DNA of 64,000 nucleotides from an uncultured bacterium (lineage in GTDB: Bacteria > Krumholzibacteriota > Krumholzibacteriia > LZORAL124-64-63): assembly GCA_937864225.1 (NCBI GenBank), contig CALMJK010000008.1, positions 1 to 64,000 on the forward strand, written 5' to 3'. Each line of letters opens with the position of its first letter. Position 1 is the first letter of the stretch. This document shows, one piece after another, positions 46,506 to 56,200 of this stretch. A model generated the notes under the pieces. That model did not search any database. It was not told where the DNA came from and was given only the letters and a program-made list of their open reading frames with translations. The translations under genes and the position numbers were made by a program.

Positions 46506-49373
46506 CTATAGCTGGGTGCGGGCGATCTCCTCGATGCGGTATGCCTCGATGACGTCGCCGACCTGGAGCTCGTGGAAATTCTCGAGGCCGATGCCGCATT
46601 CGAAGCCGCTCTGGACCTCGCGCGCGTCTTCCTTGAAGCGCTTGAGCGAACTGATTTTGCCCTCGAAGACGACGACCTCGTTGCGCACCAGCCGCGCGCG
46701 CGAATTGCGCACGACCGAGCCGCTCGTGACATAGCTGCCGGCGATCTGTCCCAGCTTCGGGATGCTGAAGACCAGCCGTACCTCGGCCGAGCCGACCGGG
46801 ACCTCGCGCTCGATCGTGCCCAGCAGGCCGGCCATGGCCTTCTTCAAAGTGTCCACCGCTTCGTAGATGATGTCGAAGACCTCGATCGTCACGCCCTCGC
46901 GTCGGGCCAGCTCGCGGATGGCGGTGCCCGGGCGCAGATGGAAGCCGATGATCATCGCGCCCGTGTTGGCGCCCAGCAGCACGTCGGATTCGTTGACGGC
47001 GCCGACGGCCTTGTGGACCACGCGCACCTGCACCTCGGACGTGTTGAGCTGCATGAGTTGATCGCAGAGCGCTTCCACGGAGCCCGCCACGTCGCCCTTC
47101 ACGATGATCGGCAGCTCTTTGAGGGAATCGGCCGCGATCATGTCGGCCAGATTCGTCAGGTCGACCTGCCGCTTCGGCCGCGACAACTGCTGCTGCCTCT
47201 GGAGCTGGCGCCGTCTTTGCGAGATCTCACGCGCCTCGCGTTCGTTCTCAACGACGTGGAAGCGGTCGCCGGCTTCGGGCACGTCGTCGGCGCCCATCAC
47301 CACCGCGGGCTCGCCCGGCTTGACCTCGATCAGCGAATCCCCGCGTTCGTTCGCCAGCGCGCGCACCTTGCCGTCCTGCAAGCCGACCACGAACGTGTCG
47401 CCGACGCGCAGCGTGCCGCGATCGATGAGCACGGTGAACAGCACGCCGCGCCCGGGCTCCTTCGAAGCCTCGATCACGGTGCCGTGAGCTCTCCCGTTGG
47501 CCGGCGCCTTCAGTTCCAGCACTTCCGCCTGCAGATGGACCATCTCGAGCAGCCGGTCCACGTTAACGTTCTTCTTGGCCGAGATTTCCGCCGCGAGAAC
47601 CTGCCCGCCGAACTCCTCGACCACGATGCCGTGCTGCATGAGCTCCTGTTTGACCAGGTCGGCCCGGGCGCCCGGCTTGTCGATCTTGTTGATCGCGACG
47701 ATGATCGGCACACCCGCCGCCTTGGCGTGGTTGATGGCCTCCACGGTCTGCGGCATGACGCGATCGTCGGCCGCCACGACCAGGATCACGATGTCGGTCA
47801 CCTGGGCCCCGCGGGCGCGCATCGCCGTGAACGCCTCGTGGCCCGGCGTGTCCAAGAAGGTGATCGGACCGCCCGGCGTCTCCACGCCGTAGGCGCCGAT
47901 GTGCTGCGTGATGCCGCCGACCTCGCCGGCGATCACGTTGGTCTTGCGGATCGTATCGAGCAGCGAGGTCTTGCCGTGGTCGACGTGCCCCATGACCGTC
48001 ACGACTGGCGGGCGCAGGACCAGATCCTCCTCCCGGACCTCTTCCTGCTCCTCGAAAATCTCTTCTTCGTCGCCGAGGAATTCCACGCCACGCTCGAATT
48101 CCGCCGCCACCAACTCGATCTGGTCGCGTTCGAGCCTCTGATTGATCGTGGCCATGATGCCCAGGCCTAACAGCTTGGCGATGATATCGCGCGGCTGGAT
48201 CGCCAGCTTCTCCGCCAACTGCTGGACCGTGACGAACTCGGTGATGCGCAGCAGATCGCCCTCCTCCGCCATTTCCTCGGTGGGTCCCGACTTGCGCGCG
48301 CGGTGACGGCGGCCAGGTCCCGTTTCCATGGAAGCCAAGGTCTGCTTGACGTTCTTGGCCACTTCGGCCTCGTCGATCTTCTTGCGACGGTGCCGGCTGC
48401 GCTTGCGCAAAACCTGCTCGGCCTCTTCCTGGGCCTTCTGGTCGCGTCTCTTCCGAATGGCCGCCTTCACCGATTCCTTGACCGATTCCTTGACGTCCGG
48501 CCGCACGCCGGGCTGTTCCGCGCCGGGTTCCTCCATCGGCAGGAGCGGCTCGAGTCCCAGTGGCCGGCCGGGGAGCGCCGGTTTGATGGGAGCCCCGGGG
48601 CCCAGCCGCAGGATCTTCGCGCTGCGTCGGGGCGCCGGCGCCGCCGTGACGGCGGCCGCCTCACTGGCGTGCGCGCCGTCGTCGGTCGTCGCGGCACCTT
48701 CCGCGCCGGGAGCGGCCACCTCGTCCGCCGGCGCGGCGGTTTCGGCGACTGTCGGTTCGCCTGCTGGCGCCGCGGCTTCACCGGACAAGACCTCGACCGG
48801 CGCGGCCGCGTCGCGCGCGGGCGCTTCCTGCGCCTCGGCCACGTGCGGCCCCCCGCCCGCCTGCAAGGCCGCTTCCGCGCCCCCGCCCGGAGCGGGGGAC
48901 GGGACGTCCAGCGATTTGCGCACCAGCTTCCGGACCACCCGGGTTTCGGACTGGTCTCTCGTCGCTTCGGCGCCGGCCGGCGCTTCCTGCTTGGCGCGGG
49001 CCTTCGTCACCGCCGTCTTGGTGCCGGCCTTCTTGATGATGACGACCTTCTTGGCGGACTTCTTGGCGGGAGCCTTCTTGGCGACCTTCTTGGCGGCAGG
49101 TTCCTCTTGGGAGGGCTGCGGTCGCGGCAGCTCGCGTAGGCTTGCGACGTGCTTCAGCTTGTTGGGATCCAGGTTGTGAGCCCGCGCGTAGTTGAGCCGA
49201 GCCTGTTCCCGTTCCCGCTGGAAGCGGGCGTGGATACGATCCACCGCGTCATCCTCGACGACGCTCATGTGGCTCTTGGCCTCGACCTTCATCACGCGCA
49301 ACAGCGCCATGATGGCCGGGCTTTCCACGCCATAATGCTTCGCGAGCTCGTAGACTCTGAGCTTCCTCGTCAA
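46506..49373 (-). CDS. infB: Translation initiation factor IF-2
   Basis: GTPase that places initiator tRNA on the 30S subunit. The 955 residues have an N-terminal IF2-N motif (LRVYELAKHYGVES), a long low-complexity Lys/Ala- then Ala/Glu/Pro-rich stretch (about 85-290), a second IF2-N-like module near 395, and the GTPase domain with GHVDHGKTS near 461, DTPGHEAF and NKID. Domains II-IV follow. The start is a TTG at 49373 with GGAGGTGA nine bases upstream. Between ylxQ and rbfA-nrnA, the usual order. Confidence 0.97.
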   Translation of the reverse strand: MTRKLRVYELAKHYGVESPAIMALLRVMKVEAKSHMSVVEDDAVDRIHARFQREREQARLNYARAHNLDPNKLKHVASLRELPRPQPSQEEPAAKKVAKKAPAKKSAKKVVIIKKAGTKTAVTKARAKQEAPAGAEATRDQSETRVVRKLVRKSLDVPSPAPGGGAEAALQAGGGPHVAEAQEAPARDAAAPVEVLSGEAAAPAGEPTVAETAAPADEVAAPGAEGAATTDDGAHASEAAAVTAAPAPRRSAKILRLGPGAPIKPALPGRPLGLEPLLPMEEPGAEQPGVRPDVKESVKESVKAAIRKRRDQKAQEEAEQVLRKRSRHRRKKIDEAEVAKNVKQTLASMETGPGRRHRARKSGPTEEMAEEGDLLRITEFVTVQQLAEKLAIQPRDIIAKLLGLGIMATINQRLERDQIELVAAEFERGVEFLGDEEEIFEEQEEVREEDLVLRPPVVTVMGHVDHGKTSLLDTIRKTNVIAGEVGGITQHIGAYGVETPGGPITFLDTPGHEAFTAMRARGAQVTDIVILVVAADDRVMPQTVEAINHAKAAGVPIIVAINKIDKPGARADLVKQELMQHGIVVEEFGGQVLAAEISAKKNVNVDRLLEMVHLQAEVLELKAPANGRAHGTVIEASKEPGRGVLFTVLIDRGTLRVGDTFVVGLQDGKVRALANERGDSLIEVKPGEPAVVMGADDVPEAGDRFHVVENEREAREISQRRRQLQRQQQLSRPKRQVDLTNLADMIAADSLKELPIIVKGDVAGSVEALCDQLMQLNTSEVQVRVVHKAVGAVNESDVLLGANTGAMIIGFHLRPGTAIRELARREGVTIEVFDIIYEAVDTLKKAMAGLLGTIEREVPVGSAEVRLVFSIPKLGQIAGSYVTSGSVVRNSRARLVRNEVVVFEGKISSLKRFKEDAREVQSGFECGIGLENFHELQVGDVIEAYRIEEIARTQL

Positions 49374-49444
49374 GACGGGTCACCTCCGCCCGTAGCCGAG
49401 CCGCGGAATCGCGTCCGGCTTCCCCAGGCCGCGCGGACAGTCGC

Positions 49445-49789
49445 TCAGCGAGCGCCGCCCTCCTCTTCGCGACCGCCGGCTTGACCGATCAGTCGCTCAA
49501 TCCCTCGGACAAAGCCGAGATCGCTGACGGCGACCACGATCAGTTCGCCGCGGCCCAGCGCCGTCGCCAGTGCCTCCCGATCCACGGCGTCGTCCAAGAC
49601 GCCGCGAACCGGCGCCAGCCGCGCCAGCTTCCTTCGCTGCGACGCGCCGGCGTCGCGCGCGATGATCACCCAAGGCGGTCGACCGCTCTTGATCAACGCC
49701 TCCACCGCCGTGGCTCCCACCGCCAATTTCCCCGCCCGCCGGGCCAGCCCGAGCAAGCCCAGCAGCTTCGCGGCGTCGACCTCGGGCAC
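49445..49789 (-). CDS. ylxQ: YlxQ-like L7Ae-family RNA-binding protein
   Basis: A 114-residue member of the L7Ae/L30e/Gadd45 fold, as commonly found between nusA and infB. Recognisable stretch: LLGLARRAGKLAVGATAVEALIKSG, then VIIARDAGASQRRKL and LGRGELIVVAVSD. It probably binds kink-turn RNA; target unknown. The GTG at 49789 has GGAGG eight bases upstream. The YlxR gene that often precedes it is absent: only 48 bases separate it from nusA. Confidence 0.85.
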   Translation of the reverse strand: MPEVDAAKLLGLLGLARRAGKLAVGATAVEALIKSGRPPWVIIARDAGASQRRKLARLAPVRGVLDDAVDREALATALGRGELIVVAVSDLGFVRGIERLIGQAGGREEEGGAR

Positions 49790-49837
49790 GAAAGCTGCCT
49801 CCCTCGCCCGCCCGCGCCTGTCAGGCGCGGGTTCCGC

Positions 49838-51340
49838 TCAGTCCTCGAGCTCCGTGCCGGCGAACGGATCGGGCGGCGGCTGTGGGTCTCCCTCCGCGTC
49901 GCCGCCTCGTTCCACGGCTTCGTCGAAGCCATGGAAGGGATCGACTCCAGCCTCCGCGGGCACGTCCTCGGCGACCGGCGCGACTCCCTCCGCCGGCGTC
50001 TCGTCGCCGAACACGCTCTCGTCGAAAAGCGGCTTCTCCTCCGCGGCAAGGCGCGCCAACTCCTCGGCGACCGCAGCCTCGATCTGCTGTTTCAATTCCT
50101 CCAGCGTCGCGCGGGCAGTCGCCGTCAACATTTCGGCCGTCTTGGGGCCAATGCCCGGCAACGCCTCGAGCTGCTCGTTGCTGGCGGCGGCCAGCTGCGC
50201 GATCGACGTGATGCCGGCCTCCTTCAGGAGCGCCGAGATGCGCGCGGTGACGCCGGACATCTCATCCAGCTCCATCGACATTTCCTGCGTGATGCGCTGG
50301 CGCACGTGGTGTTCGCGCGCCGAGACAAGATCGATCTTCCACTCGGTAAGCTTGGCTGCCAGCCGTACGTTCTTACCTTCCTTCCCGATGGCCTTGGAGA
50401 GCTGGTCTTCGCTGACAATGACCACGGCCTCGCGCCTTTCCGGATCGAGCGTGATCGAGCCAACCTCGGCCGGGCTGAGAGCCCGACTGATGAGCAGCGA
50501 TGGTTCCGCGCTCCATTGCACGATGTCGATGCGCTCGCCGGCCAGTTCGCGCGTGACCGCCTGCACGCGGCTGCCCTTCATGCCCACGCACGAGCCGACA
50601 GCGTCCACGCGGTCGTCGCGTGAGACCACCGCGATCTTGGAACGCGCGCCCGGTTCGCGGGCCACGGCCTTGATCTCGACGATGCCCTCCTGGACCTCCG
50701 GAACTTCCTGCTCGAAGAGCGCTTTCAAGAATGCCGGGTGGCTTCGCGACAGGATCACCTGCGGCCCCTTGGCATTGTCGAGAACCTCGATGATGAGCGC
50801 CTTGATGGTCTTGCCCTGGTGGTACTTCTCTCCCCGGATCTGCTCTCGATAAGGCAGGAGCGCCTCGACGCGGCCCAGGTTCACCAGCACGTTCCCCCGG
50901 TCCGCTTGCTGGATAGTGCCGACGACGACCTCATTGACCCGATCCTTGAAGTCCTCGAAAATCTGGGCTCGTTCGGCTTCCCGCACCTTTTGCACGAGAA
51001 TCTGTTTGGCCACGAGGATCGCGTTGCGTCCGAACGATTCAAGGGGCAGTTCCCAGCGCACCTCGTCTCCCGGTTCGACCTCGTCGCCGAATTCCGCGCG
51101 GGCGTCGGCGAGCGCGATCTGAGCGTCGGGCTCTGCGATCTCCTCCACCACCGTCTTGACCTGCTCGACGCTCATCTCTCCGGTCGTTTGGTCCACGTGC
51201 GCCTCGATGATCGCCTCTGCGCCGACCTTCTTCTTGGCGGCGGACTGCAGGCCCGCGACGAGCGACTCGATCACGATGCTGCGATCGACAGCCTTTTCCC
51301 GCGTGATCAGCGCCAGCGCGTCCAAAACATTGTAATCCAT
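49838..51340 (-). CDS. nusA: Transcription termination/antitermination factor NusA
   Basis: Binds RNA polymerase and nascent RNA; affects pausing, termination and antitermination. The 500 residues have the N-terminal polymerase-binding domain, an S1 domain about 136-200 (GTIQQADRGNVLVNLGRVEALLP), two KH domains (SCVGMKGSRVQAVTREL and SKAIGKEGKNVRLAAKLT), a helix-hairpin-helix near 405-430 (LEALPGIGPKTAEML) and an acidic tail of about 60 residues. The ATG at 51340 is chosen because the protein aligns from MDYNVLDAL. It lies 55 bases after rimP. NusA could act on the attenuator at 52121-52149. Confidence 0.97.
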   Translation of the reverse strand: MDYNVLDALALITREKAVDRSIVIESLVAGLQSAAKKKVGAEAIIEAHVDQTTGEMSVEQVKTVVEEIAEPDAQIALADARAEFGDEVEPGDEVRWELPLESFGRNAILVAKQILVQKVREAERAQIFEDFKDRVNEVVVGTIQQADRGNVLVNLGRVEALLPYREQIRGEKYHQGKTIKALIIEVLDNAKGPQVILSRSHPAFLKALFEQEVPEVQEGIVEIKAVAREPGARSKIAVVSRDDRVDAVGSCVGMKGSRVQAVTRELAGERIDIVQWSAEPSLLISRALSPAEVGSITLDPERREAVVIVSEDQLSKAIGKEGKNVRLAAKLTEWKIDLVSAREHHVRQRITQEMSMELDEMSGVTARISALLKEAGITSIAQLAAASNEQLEALPGIGPKTAEMLTATARATLEELKQQIEAAVAEELARLAAEEKPLFDESVFGDETPAEGVAPVAEDVPAEAGVDPFHGFDEAVERGGDAEGDPQPPPDPFAGTELED

Positions 51341-51395
51341 CTCTCACTGCTCCCGATGAGGCGGTCCCGGCCGGAGCGGGCCGGGTTGGCCGCGC

Positions 51396-52067
51396 CTATT
51401 CTTTCCGGGGCCTACGGCGGCGAGCGATTCTGGTCTGCCGCGCCTCGCGCGTCTGTTTCCGCTCGGCGCGCCGCTGCTCGCGGTGGCGTCTGCGGTCTGC
51501 ATTGATGATCGTGTGAATATCGAAAACCGGGTCAAGATTGGCGGCAGAGATGTCGCTCAAGGCGACAGCGCATTCGCCCAGGACTTCGAGCCTCGCTTCG
51601 TCAGACGAGAAAGATCCCGCTCGTTCGCCGTCTTCACTGACATCTTCCTCATGCGAGGCCGCCTCGCCCGCGATGGCTCTCAGTTTCAGCTCCTTCGCAT
51701 CAGCCGCCACCAGCTCGCCGCGAATCGTGCGGGGCTTGGCGCCCGAGCCCACCTTGAGCTCGACCCGTTGGCCGATGGCGGCGGCGAAATGCGTTGGAGT
51801 GCGCAGCGGTCGTCGCACACCGGGCGAGGAGACCTCGATGACGTACGCACCCTCCACCAAACGCGACTCCTCGAGGAGCATGTCTATGGTGCGCGAGGCG
51901 ACCGCGCAGCCTTGCAGGTCGATGCCGCCGGGGCGGTCCAGATAGACGCGCACGCTCAGGCGCCCGCCGCCGAAAAAGAGGCGCACGTCGATCAGCTCGC
52001 AGCCTAGCCCAGCTGCCTCGCGATCCAGCAGGTCGATGATCTGCGCCCTGAGCTTCTCCCTGTCCAC
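51396..52067 (-). CDS. rimP: Ribosome maturation factor RimP, extended form
   Basis: Needed for 30S subunit assembly. The GTG at 52067 has GAAGG upstream and gives 223 residues, versus about 150 usually. The N-terminal domain is clear (LLDREAAGLGCELIDVRL, LSVRVYLDRPGGIDLQGC, YVIEVSSPGVRRPLRT), followed by the SH3-like domain. Two additions stand out: an acidic Ser/Glu/Asp-rich insertion about 133-160 inside the SH3-like part, and a C-terminal Arg-rich tail about 190-223. First gene of the operon. Confidence 0.9.
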   Translation of the reverse strand: MDREKLRAQIIDLLDREAAGLGCELIDVRLFFGGGRLSVRVYLDRPGGIDLQGCAVASRTIDMLLEESRLVEGAYVIEVSSPGVRRPLRTPTHFAAAIGQRVELKVGSGAKPRTIRGELVAADAKELKLRAIAGEAASHEEDVSEDGERAGSFSSDEARLEVLGECAVALSDISAANLDPVFDIHTIINADRRRHREQRRAERKQTREARQTRIARRRRPRKE

Positions 52068-52120
52068 CGGGCAGCCTTCCCGTCCGGCGAACCCCGCGGC
52101 CCTTGCCACGGCGTCCCCAC

Positions 52121-52149
52121 AAGAAAAGAAGTGGACTTTCGCCCACTTC
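52121..52149 (-). terminator. Intrinsic terminator/attenuator in the rimP-nusA-infB leader
   Basis: On the minus strand GAAGTGGGC and GTCCACTTC (52149-52141, 52136-52128) form a nine-base stem (one G-U) closed by a GAAA tetraloop, followed by TTTTCTT (52127-52121). It lies about 30 bases after the predicted transcription start and 54 bases before the rimP GTG. It is in position to attenuate an operon that encodes NusA. Confidence 0.75.
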
Positions 52150-52184
52150 CGAGAAGCCCTCCCGAGGTGCGCCAGACGGGGGAA

Positions 52185-52213
52185 AATATACACCCGGGCC
52201 CAGGCCGTGGCAA
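52185..52213 (-). promoter_or_regulatory. Sigma-70-type promoter of the rimP-nusA-infB operon
   Basis: On the minus strand TTGCCA (52213-52208), 17 bases, TATATT (52190-52185): five of six matches in each box. Transcription would start near 52178, giving a leader of about 110 bases that contains the attenuator hairpin. Confidence 0.75.
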
Positions 52214-52251
52214 GCGTTATTAGAGGTCTTCGCACCCTGCCCAGGAGGCCG

Positions 52252-53208
52252 TCAGGACAACGGACGCCGGCAGATATCCCACACCAAACGCCCCACCGCC
52301 TCGAGGCTGGCCGCCGAGCAGGCGTCCGGCGTGTCGCGCAGCGTGTGCCACTGCGGATAATCGAAATCGATGAGATCCACGGCCGGGACCCCGGCCCGCA
52401 GGAACGGCAGGTGGTCATCGATGATCGCCGGACCCGGCACGGGAACGAACTGCGCGAGCCCCAACTCGCCCGCCCGCTCGAACACGGCCCGCGTCCACGG
52501 CTCCGCCATGCGCAGCGAATGACCTTCGAGGGGGATGTTCAGATCCCGCTTGCCGACCATGTCCAGCAAGATCAGACCTTCTGGTCGTCCCTCGGCCAGG
52601 GGACTGCCGAAATCCCGCCAAGTGGAGGCCAGCCGGGCCGACCCCAGGCAATAATTGGCGAGATCCCCTTCCAACCCGTAATCCTCCGCGTCGAAGAAGA
52701 TCAGGTCCACGCCCCGCGGCAGGGTGGCGGTCGCCAGCAGCTCCGCCAGATGCAGCAGGATGGCCGTGCCGCTCGCGCCATCGTTGGCGCCCGGCAGCCG
52801 CGCCTTGGCGCGGGCCGGATCGGTTTCGCGGTCGCAGCGGGGTCTGGTGTCGTAATGAGCGCCCACCCAGAGGCGCCGGCCGCCGGGCGGGCCGGCCGAT
52901 ATCACGAGATTGCAGACCTCCAGCCGCCCGTCGCCGTACGGATCATCCACGCCGAAGCAGAGGGACACGCAACGCAGCCCTAACGACTCGGCCTGCGCCG
53001 CGATCAAGCCCTTCAGGCTCGCGTGCCCCGGCGAGCCGGGATCGCGCGGCCCCAGATCGCACTGTCGATCCAGCCAGATCATGGCCCGCTCGCCGGAAAA
53101 TTGCGGACCATCGATCGGCGCGCAGATCGCGCTGTTGGCGACCACCGCGACCGCGATGGCCACCGCGCAGGACAGAGCTCTCCGGTAACGACCAGCCTCA
53201 GAACACAA
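52252..53208 (-). CDS. Secreted M28 peptidase / glutaminyl-cyclase-like enzyme
   Basis: Exported zinc enzyme of 318 residues; signal peptide about 1-30. Metal-site motifs are GAHYDTRP (His118), PGANDGASG (Asp143), FFDAEDYG (Glu175/Asp176), and FDYPQWHTLRDTPD near the end. The last motif with S-x-x-SLEAVG resembles glutaminyl-peptide cyclotransferases more than broad aminopeptidases. These make N-terminal pyroglutamate on exported proteins. The TTG at 53208 has GGAGG six bases upstream, inside the last codons of sprA (11-base overlap), so the two are coupled. Confidence 0.82.
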   Translation of the reverse strand: MCSEAGRYRRALSCAVAIAVAVVANSAICAPIDGPQFSGERAMIWLDRQCDLGPRDPGSPGHASLKGLIAAQAESLGLRCVSLCFGVDDPYGDGRLEVCNLVISAGPPGGRRLWVGAHYDTRPRCDRETDPARAKARLPGANDGASGTAILLHLAELLATATLPRGVDLIFFDAEDYGLEGDLANYCLGSARLASTWRDFGSPLAEGRPEGLILLDMVGKRDLNIPLEGHSLRMAEPWTRAVFERAGELGLAQFVPVPGPAIIDDHLPFLRAGVPAVDLIDFDYPQWHTLRDTPDACSAASLEAVGRLVWDICRRPLS

Positions 53209-56200
53209 AGGTCGCCTCCACTCCCAGGCCGAAGGTCTGCGTCACGGTGTCGGTCTGAATGGACTTGTCCCGCGAATAGCCGAGACGCATCGCTCCGGTG
53301 AGATTCTTGGTGATCTGGTAACTGAACCGCGGATTGAACGAGATGCGGTCCTGCCCCGTCTGGGCGTCCGGCACCGTCGCGCCGGGCAGCCGGCGCTCGT
53401 CGCGCTGTCGATTGTAGGTCACATCCACGTCCATGTTGACGGTCGGGATCGCGCCTGGCTTGTACAGCTTGAGCTTAGCCAAGAAGCGTTCGGCGCGGAA
53501 GCTGTGCCGCATCTGCACGCCGATGTTCAGGCGGCTGCTTGCCGTCTCGGTTCCGTTGGACAAGGTTCTGTCGCGAGTGATGCCAACATTCAAGGTGGCG
53601 GTCATCTGGTTGGCGAACGTCATGTTCCAGCGGGGCGAGATGGTCGTGCTCGTGCGAGGGTTGTATTGCGACGAGGTCGCCCCCGACACGGTCTTGCTGT
53701 GCTTGTAGCCTATGTCCACACCCGACGCGCGGAACCAGCCATCCCCCTTCTGGCCTTTGAAGATCGACCAGCGCTCCAAGCCCGTCAGGGCGAGCCGCAG
53801 ATCTGGCCAGTCCTGCTGGTACTGCTTCTGCAGCAGGCCGGCCTGCTCGCTGAAGCCTGTCGATTGCACGAACTTCACGTCGGCGCTGAGCCCTCGGGAG
53901 AATTTGAAATTCGTCGAAAAATTGACGGAGGCGCGGTCGGTCAATCGGGAAATCGCGTAGAGAGAATCCGCGACATCGAGTGCCTCGCTCAGGCCCAGGC
54001 GGTACCAGAAATTATCCTCGCTGCTGAGGCGAGCGTAAGAACTGGTCCTGCGCAGGCTGTACTGGGCCTGGATGGGCGCCATGCCGCGCAAAGCGTTCAG
54101 CAGCAACTTGCCGGGGTTCGGCAGCTTGATGCCTTGCCCCTTTCCGGCCACCGAGTCGGCGGCGGCCGGCTCGCGATCCTCCCGCGCCTGGCGTTCGCGC
54201 GCATCCCGCTGGCGAGCTTGCTCGAGGAGCGCTTCCTCCTCTAGACGCAGCCGCTCCTCTGGAGTGAGGGCTTCGTCGTCATAAGTCGGCGAGGCCGGCA
54301 CATCCCCTGGCGCGGGTGCCGGCCCCGCGGGCGGCTGCTCTTCGGCCGGTATCTCCGCGCCACTCAGCGGCGCGTCGCCCGGCGCTGGCGCCTCTTGTTC
54401 CTCTTCCGGCAACGGCGCCGGCTCGGCGTCGGATTCCCGTCCTGTGCGCCGGCCCAGACGCCGCTGCCGCTCTATGGTTTCACGTCGATCCAGATCTTCG
54501 GCCTTGCCGCGCTCGGGAAAACGGCTCTTGATGAACCGGTCGACGGGAACGCTCAAGCGGAAATCCCAATCGCCGGAATTCGAAATGCTGCGAATGCCGG
54601 CGGGATCGCCCGCCTGGCGGATGCTGGGATCCTTGTTGACCTCGTAGCCGCCGTTGAACGTCACCTGCGGACGCATGGCGTTCAAGGCGGCCAATCCCGC
54701 GCGCGCCGGCTCCAGCAGTGCGGTCTTGGGCAAACCGGTCAGCTTCGGCAGATTGAAGCGGACCTGGATACCTTGACTGAAATTGATCTCCTCGCCCACG
54801 TTGACGCCCAGCCACTGGCGCCGCCGCAGCAAGTCTCGATCCGAACGCATGGTCAAGCTCACATCGGCGATCGTCAGCGGCGTGTACTCGAGCGAGCCGT
54901 TCAGCGTACCGCGATGCGTGGTCTGTTCTGGGTTGATCTTCACGGCCCCGCTGGCGAGCACGGTCTCCAACTGCCTCCGGCTGCGGCTGACGTTGCCGCC
55001 GAAGCTGATCTTCCTGGGCAGGATCGCGACGTCTCCCAGCACGGGAATGGCTCCGAAGAATAGGTAACGGCCTAGATCGTAGCGTCTCGGGATGCTCAGG
55101 TCATAGACGAGCGAGCCCTGCGAGTTGCGCAGGCGTTGGTGCTCAAGAGGCCCGCGCTGACTGCTGTTCGAGCCGCTGTAGGAGAACGCCCAGGGGTCGA
55201 GCATGTAGCGCAGAACGGCGACGCGCGAGGGCGAGTGGTTCAGGCGCACGCTGTAGCTTTCGCGCGTGTCCACCGTGGACTGGGCATTCTTGACATCCGC
55301 GTCGATCAGCTCCACGTCGCTGTTCGTGAGGTATTTGGGCCGCTGAATCGTCTGACGGCGGCTGAAGCTCACCGGCATCTGATACCCCAGGAGCGGCATG
55401 AAATCATCGACTCGCGTGCTGCCGGACAAGCTCCAGTCCTCGTTGGTGAATCCCTGTCCGCGGTTGGCATTGAGGCCGTGGAAATCGGCGTCGCGTCCCG
55501 ACCAGTCGAAATCGATCTTGACGACATCCGCCATGTTGAGGCGGGCGGCCGCATGCTTGGCCATCCCGCTCTCGCGCTTCACCGACTCCAGGCGTACGTC
55601 GTTGAGGAAGAAATAGCCGCTGACCGGCTGATCCCGGACCTCGTTGATCACGCCGAAGTAGTAGCGCTTCACTCGTCTGAGGTCCGGTTTGCCCACGACG
55701 CGAACGCGATACGGATGTCCGTCGTTGACGTCGGTCACGGTCGTCGCGATCCAGTTTTGAACGCTGTCGTAGTCGGCAAACTTGGCGTTGGTCAGCTGGG
55801 CGAGATCGAGATTCACCTGGCGCCATCCGCTGCGCGCACCGGGGCCTTCATCGAAACGATAGCTCACCTCATAGTAATTCAGCGTGTCCCCGCCGATCCG
55901 GAAGAACAGATCCATGTCGCCCAGATCCGTCCTGGGACAGAACCACCACCAGTTGATGGTGCCGTACTGCGTGTAGTTGTCGCCTCGCGGAGAAACATAT
56001 TTGCTCACGCGCACCAGGTGGTCTCGTTCCAGTTCGTTGAAGTCGAGCACCAGCGAAGATTCCTTTTCCATGATGTCGCGCTCGACTCGCACATTGAACG
56101 GTGAATAGTAGTCCGGGTTCTCCTTATTGTTGACCTCGCCGATGAAGAAGGACTCCCCGGGCCCGCGCTCGGCCGGTGTCAGTATGTCCTCGGTGAGCCG

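Noticed and set aside
48480-49120. Lys/Ala- and Glu/Pro-rich stretch as a separate gene or repeat element
   Set aside because: It is in frame with IF-2, whose N-terminal part is normally long and low in complexity.
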